The position numbers and the translations under genes were made by a program. From Anaerolineae bacterium (lineage in GTDB: Bacteria > Chloroflexota > Anaerolineae > JAADDB01), in the NCBI GenBank assembly GCA_015486895.1, contig WFQT01000368.1:1-22431 (forward strand): a stretch of DNA of 22,431 bases, written 5' to 3'. The notes under the pieces were generated by a model that was given only the letters and a program-made list of their open reading frames with translations, was not told where the DNA came from and ran no database searches. Shown here in pieces: positions 1 to 7,352 of this stretch (positions are counted from its first letter, which is position 1; each line of letters begins with the position of its first letter).

Positions 1-324
1 CGGCAGGCGAGTGCACTTTTGAAACGATGTGACCTCTACGTGGGGAATGATTCCGGCCCCATGCACATGGCTACTGCCATTGGTGTCCCGGTGGTGGAAA
101 TCTCCTGTCACCCACAGACAGGTTCACCTTTGCACGCAAATTCGCCGCTCCGTTTCGGACCGTGGGGTGTCCCTCATTGCGTTCTGCAGCCGGCGCAGCC
201 TCGCGACCCTGCTTGCCGGGACGGCTGTGTGGCCACTGAGCCTCATTGCATTCTGGGAGTCACACTGGAACAAGTAATCGCTTGTGTGCGAAAAATGTTG
301 CCGGCGGAAGGGGTATCAGACTGA
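1..324 (+). CDS. Glycosyltransferase family 9 (heptosyltransferase-like), C-terminal fragment
   Basis: The reading frame is open from the first base, so this is the 3' end of a gene whose start lies outside the window. The visible 107 residues carry the GT9 signature VGNDSGPMHMATAIGVPVV near the start. A Cys-containing tail typical of ADP-heptose:LPS heptosyltransferases follows (CRDGC, then HCILGVTLEQV). GT9 enzymes transfer a heptose from its ADP-activated form to a surface glycan or lipid acceptor at the cytoplasmic membrane face. The next three genes make ADP-heptose, which fits this role and makes a heptose substrate more likely than another sugar. The stop codon overlaps nothing: the next gene begins two bases later, so the two are probably co-transcribed. 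The exact acceptor cannot be read from the fragment. Confidence 0.85.
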   Translation, partial: RQASALLKRCDLYVGNDSGPMHMATAIGVPVVEISCHPQTGSPLHANSPLRFGPWGVPHCVLQPAQPRDPACRDGCVATEPHCILGVTLEQVIACVRKMLPAEGVSD

Positions 325-325
325 T

Positions 326-1456
326 ATGAGTGCCGACTGGGTACGTGAGCGGGTCGTGCATGCTTTGCGAGAAAGTGCAACATTATGCACTCAGTTGAGT
401 CGCACCCGTTTGGATGTTGTCCTCCAAGGAGCGACGGCGCTTCATCATTGCATCTCGACTGGCGGCAAGGTAATTCTTTTCGGCAATGGCGGTAGCGCTG
501 CTGATGCCCAACACATCGCCGCTGAATTTGTAGGCCGTTTTGTCCATCACCGTCCTTCGTTGCCGGCCATTGCTCTGACGACAAACACCTCTGTCCTAAC
601 GTCCATTAGCAATGATTATGGTTTTGAACAGGTTTTTGCCCGTCAGGTTGAAGGGCTGGGCCGGCCAGGGGATGTTGTCATTGCTATCAGTACCAGCGGT
701 CGTTCGCCTAACGTGATAGCCGGCGTCTTAGCAGCACGCAAGAAAGGGTTGTCTACCATCGGTCTGACTGGCGGTGATGGCGGCGACTTAGCAACAGCAG
801 TTGATCTGCCTATTGTCATTCCGTCCAGCAACACGCCGCGAATCCAAGAATGTCACATTACCGTCGGCCACATCCTCTGTGATGTGGTTGAAAAAATGCT
901 CTTTCAGGCTGATGATGCCGATTTATTCTCCAGAGGAAATCTTGTTTCTTCCTCTCCGGGGGAGATCGCAAAAATCGTAGATTGGGAGACACTTCTTTCC
1001 TTGCGCCGGCGTTGGCGACGCGAAGGAAAGAAGATTGTCTGGACAAATGGTTGTTTTGACTTGTTGCATGTGGGGCATGTGCGCAGCCTGCAGGCTGCTA
1101 AGAAATTTGGAGACATCTTGGTTGTCGGCGTCAACAGTGATGAGTCGGTTCGCCGGCTCAAGGGGCCGGATAGACCTATTATGCCGGCGGAAGAACGCAT
1201 CGAAGTGCTTTCTGCTTTGGAGGTGGTGGATTACGTCATCGTTTTCTCTGAATTGACACCAGAGATTGCTGTTACTAAACTCCAACCGGATATTCACTGT
1301 AAAGGGGCGGATTATGCACCGCCGGCCGGCAAGCCTGTTCCCGAGGCAAAGGTTGTCGCCTCTTATGGCGGTCGGATCGAGTATTTGCCGCTGTATCCCG
1401 GTGCATCCACGTCTGATATTATCCGGCGAATCCGCGGTGAGGTGAACAAGGGGTAA
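326..1456 (+). CDS. Fused phosphoheptose isomerase / D-glycero-beta-D-manno-heptose 1-phosphate adenylyltransferase (GmhA-HldC type)
   Basis: The protein has 376 residues and two domains. Residues about 1-195 are a SIS-fold sedoheptulose-7-phosphate isomerase. It has the phosphosugar loop FGNGGSAADA (52-61) and four residues at the spacing of the E. coli GmhA zinc/catalytic ligands: H63, E67, Q174, H182. Residues about 218-372 are a cytidylyltransferase-like nucleotidyltransferase with TNGCFDLLHVGHV (240-252), whose HVGH is the nucleotide-binding HxGH motif, and a C-terminal STSDIIRRI (361-369). The second domain matches the C-terminal half of HldE, which adenylates heptose-1-phosphate. The protein would therefore catalyse the first and last steps of ADP-heptose synthesis. 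An ATG at 326 directly after the upstream stop was chosen over an in-frame ATG at 284, because the latter adds 14 residues inside the previous gene. The stop overlaps the next start by one base. Confidence 0.9.
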   Translation: MSADWVRERVVHALRESATLCTQLSRTRLDVVLQGATALHHCISTGGKVILFGNGGSAADAQHIAAEFVGRFVHHRPSLPAIALTTNTSVLTSISNDYGFEQVFARQVEGLGRPGDVVIAISTSGRSPNVIAGVLAARKKGLSTIGLTGGDGGDLATAVDLPIVIPSSNTPRIQECHITVGHILCDVVEKMLFQADDADLFSRGNLVSSSPGEIAKIVDWETLLSLRRRWRREGKKIVWTNGCFDLLHVGHVRSLQAAKKFGDILVVGVNSDESVRRLKGPDRPIMPAEERIEVLSALEVVDYVIVFSELTPEIAVTKLQPDIHCKGADYAPPAGKPVPEAKVVASYGGRIEYLPLYPGASTSDIIRRIRGEVNKG

Positions 1457-2019
1457 TGGGGAGAGCTGGCCGGCCGGCGGTCTTTCTTGACCGGGATGGT
1501 ACTCTTATCGATGATGTGGGATATCCCCGCGACCCGGACCAGGTGCGTTTGCTACCGGGTGTAGGCACTGCACTGATCCAGTTGCAGAGTTTGGGCTTTT
1601 TGCTGGTCATTGTCAGCAACCAATCGGGCGTTGGCCGGGGAATGATTACCCCGGAAGAGGCGCGAGCAGTTCACGAACAGGTGATATCTGAATTAGCGGC
1701 AAACGGTGTGCAATTGGACGGGGCATACTATTGCCCTCACTCTCCGGATAATAATTCTCCCTGCCGCAAGCCAGAGCCGGGGATGTTGCGCCAGGCTGCG
1801 GAAGACCTGGGGATTAACTTGTCTCGGTCATTCATGATAGGCGATAAGCTCAGTGATGTCGAAGCAGGGAAACAAGCTGGCTGTTGGACAATTCTGTTTG
1901 GGCACTCGCCATCCTCCCTGGCTAAAGTTGCGCCGGATTACGTAGCTACAGATTGGGATGCTGTTGTGGCTTATATCTCGGCGCCGGCCCGCGAACTGGC
2001 TGCTGGGGAGAGGAGATAG
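1456..2019 (+). CDS. gmhB: D-glycero-beta-D-manno-heptose 1,7-bisphosphate 7-phosphatase
   Basis: This is a 187-residue HAD-superfamily phosphatase of the histidinol-phosphatase/GmhB type. Motif I is FLDRDGT (10-16) with nucleophile D12 and acid/base D14. Motif II is SNQSGVGRG (54-62). Motif III has the lysine of CRKPEPGM (K105), and motif IV is MIGDKLSDV with D130 and D134. It removes the 7-phosphate from heptose-1,7-bisphosphate, the step between the kinase and the adenylyltransferase encoded next to it. The GmhB zinc loop is present as C93, H95 and C103, but the expected fourth ligand two residues before the last Cys is Ser101, so zinc binding may be altered. It starts in the stop codon of the previous gene (TAATG), implying translational coupling. 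Confidence 0.9.
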   Translation: MGRAGRPAVFLDRDGTLIDDVGYPRDPDQVRLLPGVGTALIQLQSLGFLLVIVSNQSGVGRGMITPEEARAVHEQVISELAANGVQLDGAYYCPHSPDNNSPCRKPEPGMLRQAAEDLGINLSRSFMIGDKLSDVEAGKQAGCWTILFGHSPSSLAKVAPDYVATDWDAVVAYISAPARELAAGERR

Positions 2020-2021
2020 TC

Positions 2022-2981
2022 GTGCGGGACATTGTTGATTCCTTTCTAAACAAGCGTATTCTTGTTATTGGCGATGTGATGGTCGATGAGTACGTTTGGG
2101 GACAGGTGCGGCGCATTTCCCCGGAGGCGCCGGTGCCGGTTGTCGAAGTTGTGCGCCGGACGTTCTTGCCCGGGGGGGCAGCCAATACGGCCGCTAATGT
2201 CGTTAGCTTAGGCGGACAAGCTCTTTTAGGTGGAGTGACTGGTGAAGATAGCTCGGCGGAGTCGTTGGCGTCTGTCTTAGGACGATATGGGGTCAGCTCC
2301 GAGGGGCTTATTATTGACTCTTCTCGACCGACGACAACTAAAACGCGGATCATGGCCCACCACCAGCAGGTCGCCCGGATGGATTTGGAACAACGTCTCG
2401 CCTTGCCGGTTCAGCTCGAAGAGTTACTCCTCTCTTGGGCCAGAAGACAGCTACCGGACGTAGATGCTTGTATTCTTGCCGATTACGATAAGGGAGTCAT
2501 CTCGCCCCGGCTGGCAAGCAAGGTGATCGCTGCAGCGCGAGAAATGGAGAAGCCAGTCATTGTAGACCCAAAGGGCATAGACTATGCAAAATATAGCGGC
2601 GCTACTATTGTGACCCCTAATGTCCGTGAGGCACTTAAGGCCATAGGCCGGGAAGCTGCCGATGAAGTTCCTATCCCACAGTTGGCGAGGCAGATTATGC
2701 AGATCGCCACAGTGGATGCTTTGTTGATTACTCGCGGGGCCGAAGGCATGTCGCTTTTCCGTCCTGATGTGGCAGCGTTGCATATTCCGGCCGTAGCCCG
2801 CAATGTCTTTGATGTCACCGGCGCCGGGGATACTGTGGTGAGCACTTTAGCTTTGGCGCTGGCTACAGGCGCGTCGCTGGATGATGCAGCGCGGTTGGCC
2901 AACCAAGCGGCCGGGATCGTTGTAGGCAAAATGGGTACCAGCACCGTGACACGAGAAGAATTGTGGCATCATTTGGATTGA
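2022..2981 (+). CDS. D-glycero-beta-D-manno-heptose-7-phosphate kinase (stand-alone HldE kinase domain, HldA type)
   Basis: This is a 319-residue PfkB/ribokinase-family kinase. It begins with VIGDVMVDEY near residue 15, has the sugar-binding GGAANTAANV around 51-60, and ends with the ATP/anion-hole motif DVTGAGDT (264-271), whose final Asp (D270) is the catalytic base. It phosphorylates heptose-7-phosphate at C1. In Enterobacteria this domain is the N-terminal half of HldE; here it ends after the kinase, and the adenylyltransferase half is on the isomerase gene upstream. I chose the GTG at 2022, two bases after the gmhB stop, because the purine-rich ggggagaggag lies just before it. The in-frame ATG at 1953 would add 23 residues overlapping gmhB. 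This is the last gene of the heptose cassette; a 229-bp gap follows. Confidence 0.88.
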   Translation: MRDIVDSFLNKRILVIGDVMVDEYVWGQVRRISPEAPVPVVEVVRRTFLPGGAANTAANVVSLGGQALLGGVTGEDSSAESLASVLGRYGVSSEGLIIDSSRPTTTKTRIMAHHQQVARMDLEQRLALPVQLEELLLSWARRQLPDVDACILADYDKGVISPRLASKVIAAAREMEKPVIVDPKGIDYAKYSGATIVTPNVREALKAIGREAADEVPIPQLARQIMQIATVDALLITRGAEGMSLFRPDVAALHIPAVARNVFDVTGAGDTVVSTLALALATGASLDDAARLANQAAGIVVGKMGTSTVTREELWHHLD

Positions 2982-3210
2982 GGGTACAGCCTCTGCTAAG
3001 TGTGTGCTATCTTCTCATCAATGATGTTGGACGAGATCGGATCGGAAACAGGGTTGCTTTCAAATACAGCCTACGTTTGTGATCGGAGCGTGCTAGGCTT
3101 GATGGTGAACTGAAACAGTGCTTCAGGGCGAAGCGCTCGTTCCAAGGGGTTGATATAGCGATAGTCTGTATGCGTTTATACGCGTAAGTGCCAATGTTTG
3201 AGGAACAATT

Positions 3211-4842
3211 ATGGAGAAGACAGCTTTGTTAAGACAATTGCGAGAGCAGTGGAGTAATCCAAAGCGTATCGCTTGGCTAACCGCAGGCTTAGCGCTGATT
3301 GGCGGATTTAGTGCTGTCGTCAATAGGCCGATCAATTTTGTGCCGGGCGATGCCTACTTTTACTTAGTAACGGCCCAAAATATAGCTGCTGGCTACGGGA
3401 GCACCTTTAACCGTATAATTCCTACAAATGGATACCATCCACTATGGGTGTTACTGCTTGTTCCTGTGGTGCGACTGTCTGATGGTGGTAATGCCGGTTT
3501 ACGTATAGTTGCTTTAATGGCTGCAACATTATCGGTGGGTGTTATTATTCTTTTTTATACCCAGTCTTGGACAATGGGTATTAAGCGGCCATATCTTGCT
3601 GCGCCTATAGTATTAGGTTATCTGGCTGGGCTTGGCGTCTTAGGCACAGAAGCGCACTTGTCGGCGTTGTCCATTGTGTTGTCAACGAGCATACTCATTA
3701 TGATAGAAAAGCGCAGCAAATGGGGAGCGTCATTATTCTCTTCTTTAGCTTTCGGTTCTGCGCTTGGTATCTGTATGCTCTCTCGGTTAGATAATGTATT
3801 CTATACTTTTTCCCTCCTTGTCATGTTTGTTTTATATAAGTTTTCCTCCTCATGGAAAAGTAAGGATGGTCACTCTGTCAATATCTTATGGTGGATTGTT
3901 CTGATTGCAACAAGCGTAGTCATTGTAGCTCCATATTTGTTATGGAACGTAGTAAACTTTGGTCATTTAGTGCCGATCAGTGGGGCTATCAAGAGCTCGT
4001 TTCCAGTCGTTGTTGGCCCCAGACTATCTGCTTTGAGTTGGCTGGGTAAAATAGATGCATTTTTGGCTATCGCGGTTCTTGGTTGGGTAATAGCCCGTGG
4101 ACCGCACTCGTGGCGTATTAAGCATGTTATTTTCGGTGGGCTTGCCTTGGGTACTGTGATTCAATCTGTTTACCTGGTCCTCTTTACTAGATTCGGTGTA
4201 TCTTGGCATTGGTATTACGCTTTGGGTACCTTGCTGCTTGCTTTTATTGTAGCTGATATTTCTAACCACATAATAGAACTACTACAGTCTATTCACGGTA
4301 GCGAGTCTCTTTCAGATCTCTTACTATTTTTGACAGCGCTTGTTTTTGTAGGCGTGATGGCGTTTTTCGTATGGCATAAATCTGTAAGATTGCCTCCGGG
4401 GAAACAGGTTCCCCTCGCTCAATTCACCCGAGTAGCAACAAAAGTACCCACTGGCGCTCCTATCTTCGCAACTGATTTGCCTGGGAGCCTCGCTTATTGG
4501 TCAGGACGCCCTGTTTTGCCGCTTGATGGTCTAATCAGTGATTATACTTACCAGGACGAGATCGTTGTTGACGGAATTGGCTGTTATCTTGCCCATTATC
4601 ACGTTAAATATTTTTTTTATAATGACATCCATTTCGCATTGGTTCCTGAGAAGGTCTTAAAAGATCATTACGATACAGGGAGGGTACAGTTTTGGAGCAG
4701 CCTGTATCAAAAAGCGGCAGGAGAATTAGTTGTTCAAAAAGATAACGAACTTCTGCGTTGGCAATATAACTTTGGAAACAATCGATCCATCGATCCTATC
4801 ATTCTGTGGCGTATCGAGCCTAAATGTGCTTCTTCACCGTGA
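3211..4842 (+). CDS. Polytopic membrane protein, probable GT-C-fold glycosyltransferase
   Basis: The 543-residue protein has many hydrophobic segments: roughly 20-38, 78-90, 98-116, 128-150, 155-165, 175-210, 225-250, 280-295, 310-330, 335-350 and 368-390. A soluble C-terminal region of about 150 residues follows. The first loop after membrane segment one has VPGDAYFYLVTAQNIAAGYG and then PTNGYHPLW (71-79). An acidic residue here (D47), a helix and a downstream aromatic motif are typical of GT-C enzymes (ArnT/PMT-like), which use polyprenyl-linked sugar donors on the outer face of the membrane. The exact family, donor and acceptor cannot be named. The start ATG has AGGA six bases upstream. 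The gene stands alone, with 229 bp before it and 179 bp after. It looks more AT-rich than the heptose genes before it. A role in decorating an exported glycan or protein is inferred. Confidence 0.65.
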   Translation: MEKTALLRQLREQWSNPKRIAWLTAGLALIGGFSAVVNRPINFVPGDAYFYLVTAQNIAAGYGSTFNRIIPTNGYHPLWVLLLVPVVRLSDGGNAGLRIVALMAATLSVGVIILFYTQSWTMGIKRPYLAAPIVLGYLAGLGVLGTEAHLSALSIVLSTSILIMIEKRSKWGASLFSSLAFGSALGICMLSRLDNVFYTFSLLVMFVLYKFSSSWKSKDGHSVNILWWIVLIATSVVIVAPYLLWNVVNFGHLVPISGAIKSSFPVVVGPRLSALSWLGKIDAFLAIAVLGWVIARGPHSWRIKHVIFGGLALGTVIQSVYLVLFTRFGVSWHWYYALGTLLLAFIVADISNHIIELLQSIHGSESLSDLLLFLTALVFVGVMAFFVWHKSVRLPPGKQVPLAQFTRVATKVPTGAPIFATDLPGSLAYWSGRPVLPLDGLISDYTYQDEIVVDGIGCYLAHYHVKYFFYNDIHFALVPEKVLKDHYDTGRVQFWSSLYQKAAGELVVQKDNELLRWQYNFGNNRSIDPIILWRIEPKCASSP

Positions 4843-5021
4843 GAGAATTCTGTAACTATTCAGCCTTGCACTGTTGAGATGTGTTAGGTAATATCCCTGT
4901 TGTTTTAGTTGCAAATACTATGAATTTTCACAGAGTTGTAGGGAAATCAATCGCAGTACTTTTGTAGCACACTTAACACATTTGTTGCGCATATGCGGCA
5001 AAAAAGAGAATGTGAGGACAT

Positions 5022-5948
5022 TTGTTAACTATTTTTACTGCTCCTAAACCATTTCGCGGTCATATTGCTGTCATTCAGAAAAATGCTATCCGTAGCTGGC
5101 TGAAGTTATGCCCTGAATGTGAAGTGATACTTTTTGGTGATGAGGATGGTGTCGCCGAAACTGCTGCCGAACTTGGTACCCGCTACGTTGGCGAGGTAAA
5201 GCGCAATGAATATGGAACTCCTCTTATTAGTGATCTCTTTGCGCAAGCTCAGCGGTTAACCACACATGCTTTGCTCTGCTATAGCAATGCCGATATAATC
5301 TTGATGAGTGATTTTTTGCAAGCCGTTGAACGCCTATCTCATTATAAGCGTCGTTTCTTGATGGTTGGCCGGCGCTGGAACTTGGATGTTACAAGCTTGC
5401 TGAATTTTGACTCTGGGTGGGAGGATCGCTTGCGTTCTCGTGTCCGGCGAGAAGGTATTTTGTACTCGCACAAAGCTATGGATTACTTTGTCTTTCCTAC
5501 GGGCATTTTAGGTTCTGTCCCGAACTTTGCTGTGGGTCGAGCTGGTTGGGACAATTGGATGCTATACCGGGCACGGGAATTAGGTGTGGCAGTGGTTGAT
5601 GCAACGACATCTGTTATGGCAGTTCACCAAAACCATGACTATTCCCATTACAACCGAGGTGCTGTTGGCGTATTCGAGGGGCCAGAGGCTAAGCGCAATG
5701 TAGAACTGGCTGGCGGTTTGAAGTATTTGTTTAGAATGCGTGATGCAACTTATATACTGACACCTGAAGGTCTAAAGCGGCCATTAGATTGGTGGCATCT
5801 ACGCCGGCACTTGGACACTTTGCCTTTATTCCATCCAAGTTTGCAACTTCCTGCCCAGGTGCTATTGAAGATTATTTGCCTCTCCCATGCCTTGCGCTCC
5901 CAAGCGGGGTGGACTATCCGTGAACCTGAAGAAGAGAATAGAGAATGA
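5022..5948 (+). CDS. Putative GT-A-like transferase of unknown specificity
   Basis: This 308-residue soluble protein cannot be assigned to a named family. Its first 120 residues look like a nucleotide-sugar transferase fold. There is an early beta strand, MLTIFTAPKPF, then EVILFGDEDG (34-43), CYSNADIIL (86-94) and FLMVGRRWNLD (112-122). NAD in the third motif is in the position where GT-A enzymes carry DxD. DYFVFPTGIL and GWDNWML further on look like acceptor-side segments. The sequence resembles uncharacterised proteins often found in polysaccharide loci. The start is TTG, preceded by tgagga (5013-5018); a stop lies three codons upstream in frame, and no ATG or GTG lies between. It may act in glycan assembly by context, but catalytic activity is not shown by the sequence. 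Confidence 0.6.
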   Translation: MLTIFTAPKPFRGHIAVIQKNAIRSWLKLCPECEVILFGDEDGVAETAAELGTRYVGEVKRNEYGTPLISDLFAQAQRLTTHALLCYSNADIILMSDFLQAVERLSHYKRRFLMVGRRWNLDVTSLLNFDSGWEDRLRSRVRREGILYSHKAMDYFVFPTGILGSVPNFAVGRAGWDNWMLYRARELGVAVVDATTSVMAVHQNHDYSHYNRGAVGVFEGPEAKRNVELAGGLKYLFRMRDATYILTPEGLKRPLDWWHLRRHLDTLPLFHPSLQLPAQVLLKIICLSHALRSQAGWTIREPEEENRE

Positions 5949-6004
5949 GGTCTCATTTAGCGATGGTTTTGGCTGATAGCTGCACTGCTCGGTGAGTATT
6001 GTAT

Positions 6005-7108
6005 ATGAGTGATATCCTTTTCGCCTGTCCTGTTGCTCTCAATTTGCTCAGTGGGACACCGATCAGAGCCTTGTTGACGATCACAGAAGTAGCCAAAAGA
6101 GCTAATTCTGTGACTGTCATTTCTTTTGTTGAGGGAGCCTGGGGAGAAAATGTCCGGATCAAGAAGCTTCCGTACGGGTTGCGACGGATCGAAACAATGT
6201 ACTATTTTTTCCTATTCTTCGCCTTCCCCTTTGTTCTGTATCATCTCATCTATGAGAGACCGCGAGTCATACATGCTTTCGGTAGTAGTTGGATAATACC
6301 CATTCTAACCTATAAGATGTGGCATAGAAACGTCAAGGTGCTCATAGAGCTACATGGTATTTCTGAATTCGAGCAGCAGCAAGCTCGTTGGTTTTTGATC
6401 CCCCTACGCTATCTGTTTATATGGTTCGATAAGCTCGCTGTCAAACGCGCGGATCGGGTGTTGTCGATGAGCGCAGCCCAGAAACAGTTTTTAGTGACTA
6501 AATATGGAGCCAGCGAGGATAAAACTTTTGTTTCATGGGGCCCGGTTGATGTTGATCTGTTCAAATGCGGGGAACCGCAGAAAAGGAACAAGTTTATCGT
6601 TTGTTACTCTGGTAACGATAACTTCTGGCAAGGGCTTGACATCGTTTTCTCGGCCTGCAAGCTGTTGGGGAAGAGAGCCGATATTTCTTTTAAGTTCATT
6701 GGCTTTTCGCCAAGCAAGTACCGGCAACTTCAATTACGGAACGCCACCTTTTTGGGTAAATTGGATCGGGAGAAAACAGCTAAGGAACTATGTCAATGTG
6801 ATCTCTTTCTCTCACCTCGGCTGGTGAGCAAGGTTGCGGATACGCAATATCCCTTTAAGCTGTCGGCTTATCTATCTGCCGGCCGGCCAGTAGTCGTCAG
6901 CGATGTGGGTGACCAAGGATATATTGTAAAGGAAGCGCGGTGTGGCATTGTCCTTTCCCGTCGTGATCCGGAGGAACTTGTTCGAGCCATCCTTGAGATC
7001 AAGGATATGAGTGATAACCAGCGTACTGAGATGGGACTGCGAGCCCGGCAGTTTGCGGAAGCTAACCTCTCATTGGATGTATTTGGCCGGATATACGAGG
7101 GCCTGTGA
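6005..7108 (+). CDS. GT4-type glycosyltransferase (GT-B fold)
   Basis: The protein has 367 residues and two Rossmann-like halves. The N-terminal half starts MSDILFACPVALNLLSGTP; a hydrophobic stretch at about 66-80 may be a membrane-association helix. The C-terminal half contains VCYSGNDNFWQGLDIVF and then YPFKLSAYLSAGRPVVVSDVGD, the sugar-nucleotide-binding region of GT4 enzymes. In many relatives the motif reads PxKLxEY with a donor-binding Glu; here that position is Ala (A288), so the active site is somewhat divergent. ATG 6005 was preferred over an in-frame TTG at 5999 because ggtgag (5991-5996) is eight bases from the ATG and only two from the TTG. The protein is probably a cytoplasmic-face transferase adding one sugar of the locus's glycan. 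Donor and acceptor are unknown. Confidence 0.82.
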   Translation: MSDILFACPVALNLLSGTPIRALLTITEVAKRANSVTVISFVEGAWGENVRIKKLPYGLRRIETMYYFFLFFAFPFVLYHLIYERPRVIHAFGSSWIIPILTYKMWHRNVKVLIELHGISEFEQQQARWFLIPLRYLFIWFDKLAVKRADRVLSMSAAQKQFLVTKYGASEDKTFVSWGPVDVDLFKCGEPQKRNKFIVCYSGNDNFWQGLDIVFSACKLLGKRADISFKFIGFSPSKYRQLQLRNATFLGKLDREKTAKELCQCDLFLSPRLVSKVADTQYPFKLSAYLSAGRPVVVSDVGDQGYIVKEARCGIVLSRRDPEELVRAILEIKDMSDNQRTEMGLRARQFAEANLSLDVFGRIYEGL

Positions 7109-7207
7109 GGATGTATCGACATGTGGTTTCTGTTTTGCTCCACGTCGAATAACGCGTTGCGCTGTCAGGCTTGTTGAGTAAACATCTCTATGCTTGAAAC
7201 GATTTGA

Positions 7208-7228
7208 CAGATACATTAAAGGTATCTG
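7208..7228. repeat. Perfect 7-bp stem hairpin in intergenic region
   Basis: CAGATAC (7208-7214) and GTATCTG (7222-7228) are perfect inverted repeats around the 7-base loop ATTAAAG, and one more A-T pair can form outside. No T-run follows, so an intrinsic terminator is not supported. The segment GATACATTAAAG is nearly repeated at 7308-7320, on the other side of the palindromic element at 7237-7291. It could be an operator or part of the mobile repeat; the sequence does not decide. Confidence 0.5.
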
Positions 7229-7236
7229 TTCACAAA

Positions 7237-7291
7237 GTAGGGGCGAGCCCTTGTGGTCGCCCCTCTGGACAGGTACAAGATCTGCCCCTAC
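7237..7291. repeat. Small palindromic interspersed repeat with 8-bp terminal inverted repeats
   Basis: The element begins GTAGGGGC and ends GCCCCTAC, a perfect 8-bp terminal inverted repeat spanning 55 bp. Inside it, AGGGGCGA (7239-7246) pairs with TCGCCCCT (7257-7264), forming a second, nested palindrome with the left end. From memory, not a search, this GGGGCGA...TCGCCCC core resembles a palindrome dispersed in the intergenic DNA of many bacterial genomes. It lies between two glycosyltransferase genes with no coding capacity, so it is best read as a REP- or MITE-like element. Confidence 0.6.
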
Positions 7292-7352
7292 CCCAGGACA
7301 TTGAGAAGATACCATTAAAGTAAAGTGGGAAGTAGAAAGAAGGTGACTAACT

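Noticed and set aside
4866..4894. TTGCAC, 17-base spacer, TAATAT as a possible promoter for the gene at 5022
   Set aside because: The spacing is right, but both boxes match consensus in only about half of their positions, so it is not distinguishable from chance.
4988..4997. CGCATATGCG perfect palindrome upstream of 5022
   Set aside because: Short and single; no second copy or partner site is seen, so an operator call is not supported.
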